A DNA stretch of 64,000 nucleotides, taken from contig JABXIG010000011.1 in NCBI GenBank assembly GCA_013373205.1, forward strand, positions 62,001 to 126,000, in the 5' to 3' direction. The notes under the pieces are model-generated. The model had not been told where the DNA came from. It did not search any database and saw only the letters and a list, made by a program, of their open reading frames with translations. The stretch comes from Methylocystaceae bacterium (GTDB lineage: Bacteria > Pseudomonadota > Alphaproteobacteria > Rhodospirillales > Terasakiellaceae). The position numbers and the translations under genes were made by a program. This document shows, in pieces, positions 60,653 through 64,000 of this stretch (positions are counted from its first letter, which is position 1; every line of letters begins with the position of its first letter).

Positions 60653-62713
60653 TTAATAATCCAAGAAGCTACGCAGTTTGCGTGAACGGCTGGGGTGTTT
60701 CAGCTTACGCAAGGCTTTGGCTTCGATCTGACGGATCCGTTCGCGGGTCACAGAGAACTGCTGGCCGACTTCTTCCAGAGTGTGATCTGTGTTCATGCCA
60801 ATGCCGAAACGCATACGCAGGACACGTTCTTCACGAGGTGTCAGGGATGACAGAACGCGCGTAGTTGTGTTGCGCAGATTGGATTGAATAGCCGCATCCA
60901 GTGGCTGAACCGCGTTTTTATCTTCGATGAAATCACCCAGATGACTATCTTCTTCGTCACCAATTGGCGTTTCAAGGGAGATCGGTTCTTTCGCAATCTT
61001 CAGGACCTTGCGGACCTTTTCCTGCGGCATTGAGAGCTTTTCTGCCAATTCTTCCGGTGTCGGCTCACGACCGATTTCATGCAGCATCTGGCGGCTTGTA
61101 CGCACCAGCTTGTTGATGGTTTCGATCATATGGACCGGGATACGGATCGTGCGGGCCTGATCCGCGATAGAGCGGGTGATGGCCTGACGGATCCACCATG
61201 TTGCGTAAGTAGAGAATTTATACCCACGACGATATTCGAACTTATCAACCGCTTTCATCAGGCCGATATTACCTTCCTGAATGAGATCAAGGAATTGCAG
61301 GCCACGGTTGGTGTATTTTTTGGCAATGGAAATTACGAGGCGCAGGTTGGCTTCGATCATTTCTTTTTTCGCCCGGTTGGCTTCACGCTCACCTTTTTGT
61401 ACAGTGGAAACGATGCGGCGATACTCTGCAATCGGCAAACCAACTTCGCCGGCAACTTCGGTTACACGTGCACGCAGTTTGACGATTTCATCTTCGTGAC
61501 GTTCTGCAAAGCGCTGCCAGCCTTTTGCAGGAAGCTGCGAGACACGTTCCAACCAGTTCGGGTCCAGTTCGTGACCGTAGTATTGCTTGAGGAAGTCCAC
61601 ACGAGAGACACGGCAGCCTGTGGCCAGACGTAACATGCGGCCTTCACAGTTCATCAATGCCTTGTTCAGACCATACAAGTGGTCCATTAATTCTTCGATA
61701 CGGCCATTGTTCAGGTGAACTTCTTCCATCAGAACGACCAGCTCGTGACGCAGCTTTTCAATGCGTCGTTCGATGGTTGCTGAAACTTTTTCACCTTTAC
61801 CCAATGTTGTCAGGCGCTGTTCCTGTGACTTATGCAGTTTATCATAAGTCTTGGCGATTTTTTCAAAGGTTTCAACAACCTGCGGCAGGAGCTGTTCTTC
61901 CATGGCGGCGAGGGAAACGTTATTTTCCTCAGCACCGTCATCATCGCTGATGCCTTCTTCATCGCCTTCGCCATCTTCAGATTCGTCACTGTCATCCAGA
62001 TCATCATCATCTTCAGGTCCGGCGTCCACACCTTCGGGGGCTTCGATTTCTTTTTCATCATCGTCGTCATCATCAGATGAATCGATGTCAGCTGTTATGC
62101 TGTCTGGATCAGTGTCTTCTTCGATCTCTTTGGCTGCGGCTTCAACTTCTTCAGTGTTCGGGCCACCACCATATGTGGTTTCCAGATCGATAATGTCGCG
62201 CAGCAAAATGTCGCCATTGATCAGTGCATCGTGCCATTCTACGATAGAACGGATGGTAATGGGGCTTTCGCAAATGCCACCGATCATCATTTCACGACCC
62301 GCTTCGATGCGTTTGGCAATCGCGATTTCACCTTCGCGTGACAGTAATTCTACGCTGCCCATTTCGCGCAGATACATGCGCACGGGGTCATCGGTGCGCC
62401 CTGTGTCATTTTCGTCGATGTTACCGGACTTGTCTTCGGTTTCTTCGGCTTCGTTGTCGTCTTCGGCTTCTTCGTTTTCAACAACGTTGATGCCCATTTC
62501 AGACAAAGCAGACATGGTGTCTTCGATCTGTTCCGAAGACATCTTGTCAGGCGGCAGCGCCGTATTTAATTCGTCATAAGTGATAAAACCGCGTTCTTTG
62601 CCCTTTGCGAGCATCTTCTTAACGGCGGCACCAAGGGAATCAAGAAGTGGGCCATCACCGCCTTCTTCTTGTTTGGTTTTTGCTTCGGTTTGGTTTGCAG
62701 CTTTCGCAGACAT
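60653..62713 (-). CDS. rpoD: RNA polymerase primary sigma factor RpoD
   Basis: A 686-residue sigma-70 housekeeping factor. Region 1.1-like N-terminal part includes [21 protein letters not shown]; region 1.2 has [32 protein letters not shown]; region 2 has [58 protein letters not shown]; region 4 has [29 protein letters not shown] long acidic insert (DDDDDDEKE and [21 protein letters not shown], about residues 200-265) occupies the non-conserved region. The gene lies between dnaG and a tRNA, the normal setting for rpoD. Confidence 0.97.
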   Translation of the reverse strand: MSAKAANQTEAKTKQEEGGDGPLLDSLGAAVKKMLAKGKERGFITYDELNTALPPDKMSSEQIEDTMSALSEMGINVVENEEAEDDNEAEETEDKSGNIDENDTGRTDDPVRMYLREMGSVELLSREGEIAIAKRIEAGREMMIGGICESPITIRSIVEWHDALINGDILLRDIIDLETTYGGGPNTEEVEAAAKEIEEDTDPDSITADIDSSDDDDDDEKEIEAPEGVDAGPEDDDDLDDSDESEDGEGDEEGISDDDGAEENNVSLAAMEEQLLPQVVETFEKIAKTYDKLHKSQEQRLTTLGKGEKVSATIERRIEKLRHELVVLMEEVHLNNGRIEELMDHLYGLNKALMNCEGRMLRLATGCRVSRVDFLKQYYGHELDPNWLERVSQLPAKGWQRFAERHEDEIVKLRARVTEVAGEVGLPIAEYRRIVSTVQKGEREANRAKKEMIEANLRLVISIAKKYTNRGLQFLDLIQEGNIGLMKAVDKFEYRRGYKFSTYATWWIRQAITRSIADQARTIRIPVHMIETINKLVRTSRQMLHEIGREPTPEELAEKLSMPQEKVRKVLKIAKEPISLETPIGDEEDSHLGDFIEDKNAVQPLDAAIQSNLRNTTTRVLSSLTPREERVLRMRFGIGMNTDHTLEEVGQQFSVTRERIRQIEAKALRKLKHPSRSRKLRSFLDY

Positions 62714-62819
62714 GCGATTCCCCGTGAAACTTTAAAATCTATCTATTCAGCGCATACTTCAAAAAAACTTAAAGAGCAGACTCTAATAAGTAAGATGCGC
62801 CATGAATATGTAAAGAGCG

Positions 62820-64000
62820 TTAATCAAACAAATCTTCTTCATTCAATTTAAAAGAATGTCCAACGCCAGCATCTTCCTCGTCGGTATCAACCATCCCCAT
62901 CAGTTTCTGGTGAGCCTGAAATTGACTCAGGGCCTGCGGGGTCATTTCCTGTTCGAGCCTGCGTTTCAATTCTTTAAACTCCATCGCCAGGTCACGTTCG
63001 TTCATATAAAGAGTGAACGTGTGGTCCCAACCACGAAGCACGTCGTCTATCGGGCGATCAGGATGCAAAAAAGTCTCATGCCCGATAAACTTTCCTCCAT
63101 TGGGAGCGTGAAATTTAGCGAGTAGAGATTTCAGCGGTTCTGAAAACCCGTTGGTGTTGAGGTGGTCCTGAAGCGCGCGAGAATCAAGGCCCAAATCCCC
63201 ATCGACGGTCTTTAAAACTTCCTGACGAAGTTTGTCAAGCGAATCGGACATGAAATTCAGCAGCCCTAAACGCTCTCCAACCTCGTCCATAATCTGTGGG
63301 TGTAAAATGACAGCGGCCAAGAGTAAGGTTTCCCGCCAGTTTTGTGCATTCACTTTGGTGCCTAGGCTACTTTTTGCTTCCAGATGCGTGTGGTGATTTT
63401 TTTTCTCGAAACGCCAATCTTTTTTCCAGGTTGAGGATTTTCCACCTTTTTTCGCGTTAATTTCCTTCCACATCCGGTCTTTTAAGGCGGCAAGAAAATG
63501 TTTTTTCACCGATTCGTCTTCAATTTGGAAGGCATGTTTCTTCAATTGATCTTCCAAAAGGGCACGATCTTCGGCGGTTTCAAAATTCTTATCTTTGCTT
63601 TCTATGCGCCAAAGAAGTTCGGATAAGGGAATGGCCTCATCCAGAACAGTTTGCATGGCCGCACTGCCTTCTGCCTTGATCAGGCTGTCCGGGTCTTCAC
63701 CCTCTGGCAGATGGACAAATTTCAGTCCAAAGCCGGGTTTCAGGTGGGGCAAGGCCCGTTCTGCCCCGCGCGCGGCAGCACGTTGTCCAGCGGCATCGCC
63801 ATCAAAACACAGTGTGGGATGTTTGCTCATGCGCCAAAGAAGCAGGATCTGTTCTTCCGTCAGGGCTGTGCCCAAGGGAGCGACGGCATTGGGAAAACCA
63901 CCCTGCGCCAAGGCGATGACGTCCATATAGCCTTCGGTGACAATGATTTCTTCTTTTTTGTGGGCTGTTTCACGCGCTTGGGCCAGACCATAAAGGATGG
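62820..64000 (-). CDS. dnaG: DNA primase, C-terminal part (continues past the right edge)
   Basis: The frame is open through base 64000, so the N-terminal zinc-binding domain and start lie beyond the window. Visible parts are the TOPRIM segments IIVTEGYMDVIALAQ and PTLCFDGDAAGQRAAARG with its acidic metal ligands, PLGTALTEEQ, then an alpha-helical C-terminal region (helicase-interacting). The C-terminus is acidic (DTDEEDAGVGHSFKLNEEDLFD). It makes primers for replication. It sits 106 bases upstream of rpoD on the same strand, the classic dnaG-rpoD arrangement. Confidence 0.95.
   Translation of the reverse strand, partial: ILYGLAQARETAHKKEEIIVTEGYMDVIALAQGGFPNAVAPLGTALTEEQILLLWRMSKHPTLCFDGDAAGQRAAARGAERALPHLKPGFGLKFVHLPEGEDPDSLIKAEGSAAMQTVLDEAIPLSELLWRIESKDKNFETAEDRALLEDQLKKHAFQIEDESVKKHFLAALKDRMWKEINAKKGGKSSTWKKDWRFEKKNHHTHLEAKSSLGTKVNAQNWRETLLLAAVILHPQIMDEVGERLGLLNFMSDSLDKLRQEVLKTVDGDLGLDSRALQDHLNTNGFSEPLKSLLAKFHAPNGGKFIGHETFLHPDRPIDDVLRGWDHTFTLYMNERDLAMEFKELKRRLEQEMTPQALSQFQAHQKLMGMVDTDEEDAGVGHSFKLNEEDLFD

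Noticed and set aside
61851-62579. 242-residue plus-strand serine-rich frame opposite rpoD
   Set aside because: It is the antisense of the Asp/Glu-rich insert and region 1 of RpoD; the Ser runs simply mirror GAT/GAA codons.
1-64000. CRISPR arrays, insertion sequences, integrases, prophage and magnetosome genes
   Set aside because: No repeat-spacer pattern, transposase motif, att-like duplication or mam/mms-type protein was found in the window.

Overview
The window reads as a chromosome segment of an alphaproteobacterium, most like the Rhodospirillales. I place it from gene content: a class I lysyl-tRNA synthetase, a SUV3-type helicase, CarD, 7Fe ferredoxin FdxA, alphaproteobacterial-type SerC, and RpoD next to DnaG. 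It also has a complete periplasmic thiosulfate-oxidation (Sox) set. A marine, moderate-GC genus such as Terasakiella is possible but cannot be proven from the sequence alone. I see no insertion sequences, prophage, CRISPR array or rRNA. One tRNA gene is present. Gene density is high and most intergenic gaps contain a recognisable terminator.

Region by region. 1-3.8 kb: the end of accD, then three consecutive folC/Mur-ligase-type genes that overlap end to end. 3.8-8.5 kb: a DUF1223 protein, HtpG, a hibernation factor, a Tat-exported rubredoxin and Fpr. 8.5-12 kb: a copper-type TonB uptake unit (small CxxCxxC protein, receptor, TonB) preceded by a palindrome and a leader with competing hairpins. 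12-22.5 kb: housekeeping genes (SUV3 helicase, S4 protein, DUF938 methyltransferase, FdxA, CarD, PurB, SerC), a degenerate phosphatase and a lipoprotein. 22.6-26 kb: an FAD/NAD reductase, a MoaD-like sulfur carrier, a small unknown protein and a tungstate/molybdate-type ABC permease and ATPase with no binding protein or tungsten enzyme alongside. 26-39 kb: an OmpR-type regulator, MsrA, QueG, ThyA, FolA, two lipoprotein/unknown genes, LysK, a DinG-like helicase and a hybrid kinase.

39.3-54.3 kb is a sulfur-oxidation island: fccA-fccB, a NapC-like tetraheme cytochrome, an internally duplicated tetraheme cytochrome, a YqeB/EF2563-family molybdoenzyme maturation protein, soxXYZ-A-B-C-D, thiol-maintenance genes (SoxS-like, exported DsrE-like, SoxW-like, CcdA/SoxV on the other strand), and an exported alpha/beta hydrolase with an exported rhodanese. 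The expected flow is sulfide oxidised by FccAB, thiosulfate bound to SoxYZ by SoxXA, hydrolysed by SoxB and oxidised by SoxCD, with electrons leaving through c-type cytochromes. CcdA, SoxW and SoxS would keep the SoxY cysteine reduced. A hybrid kinase borders the island on each side.

54.3-64 kb: the second hybrid kinase, a metallo-beta-lactamase protein with two C-terminal cNMP-binding-like domains, a YdjM-type membrane protein, a CAU-anticodon tRNA, rpoD, and dnaG running off the right edge.

The most unusual points are the YqeB-family gene and duplicated cytochrome inside the sulfur island, the three tandem folC-like genes, the MBL-cNMP fusion, the AOR-style accessory cluster without its enzyme, the pseudo-phosphatase beside carD, and the competing hairpins ahead of the copper-type receptor.
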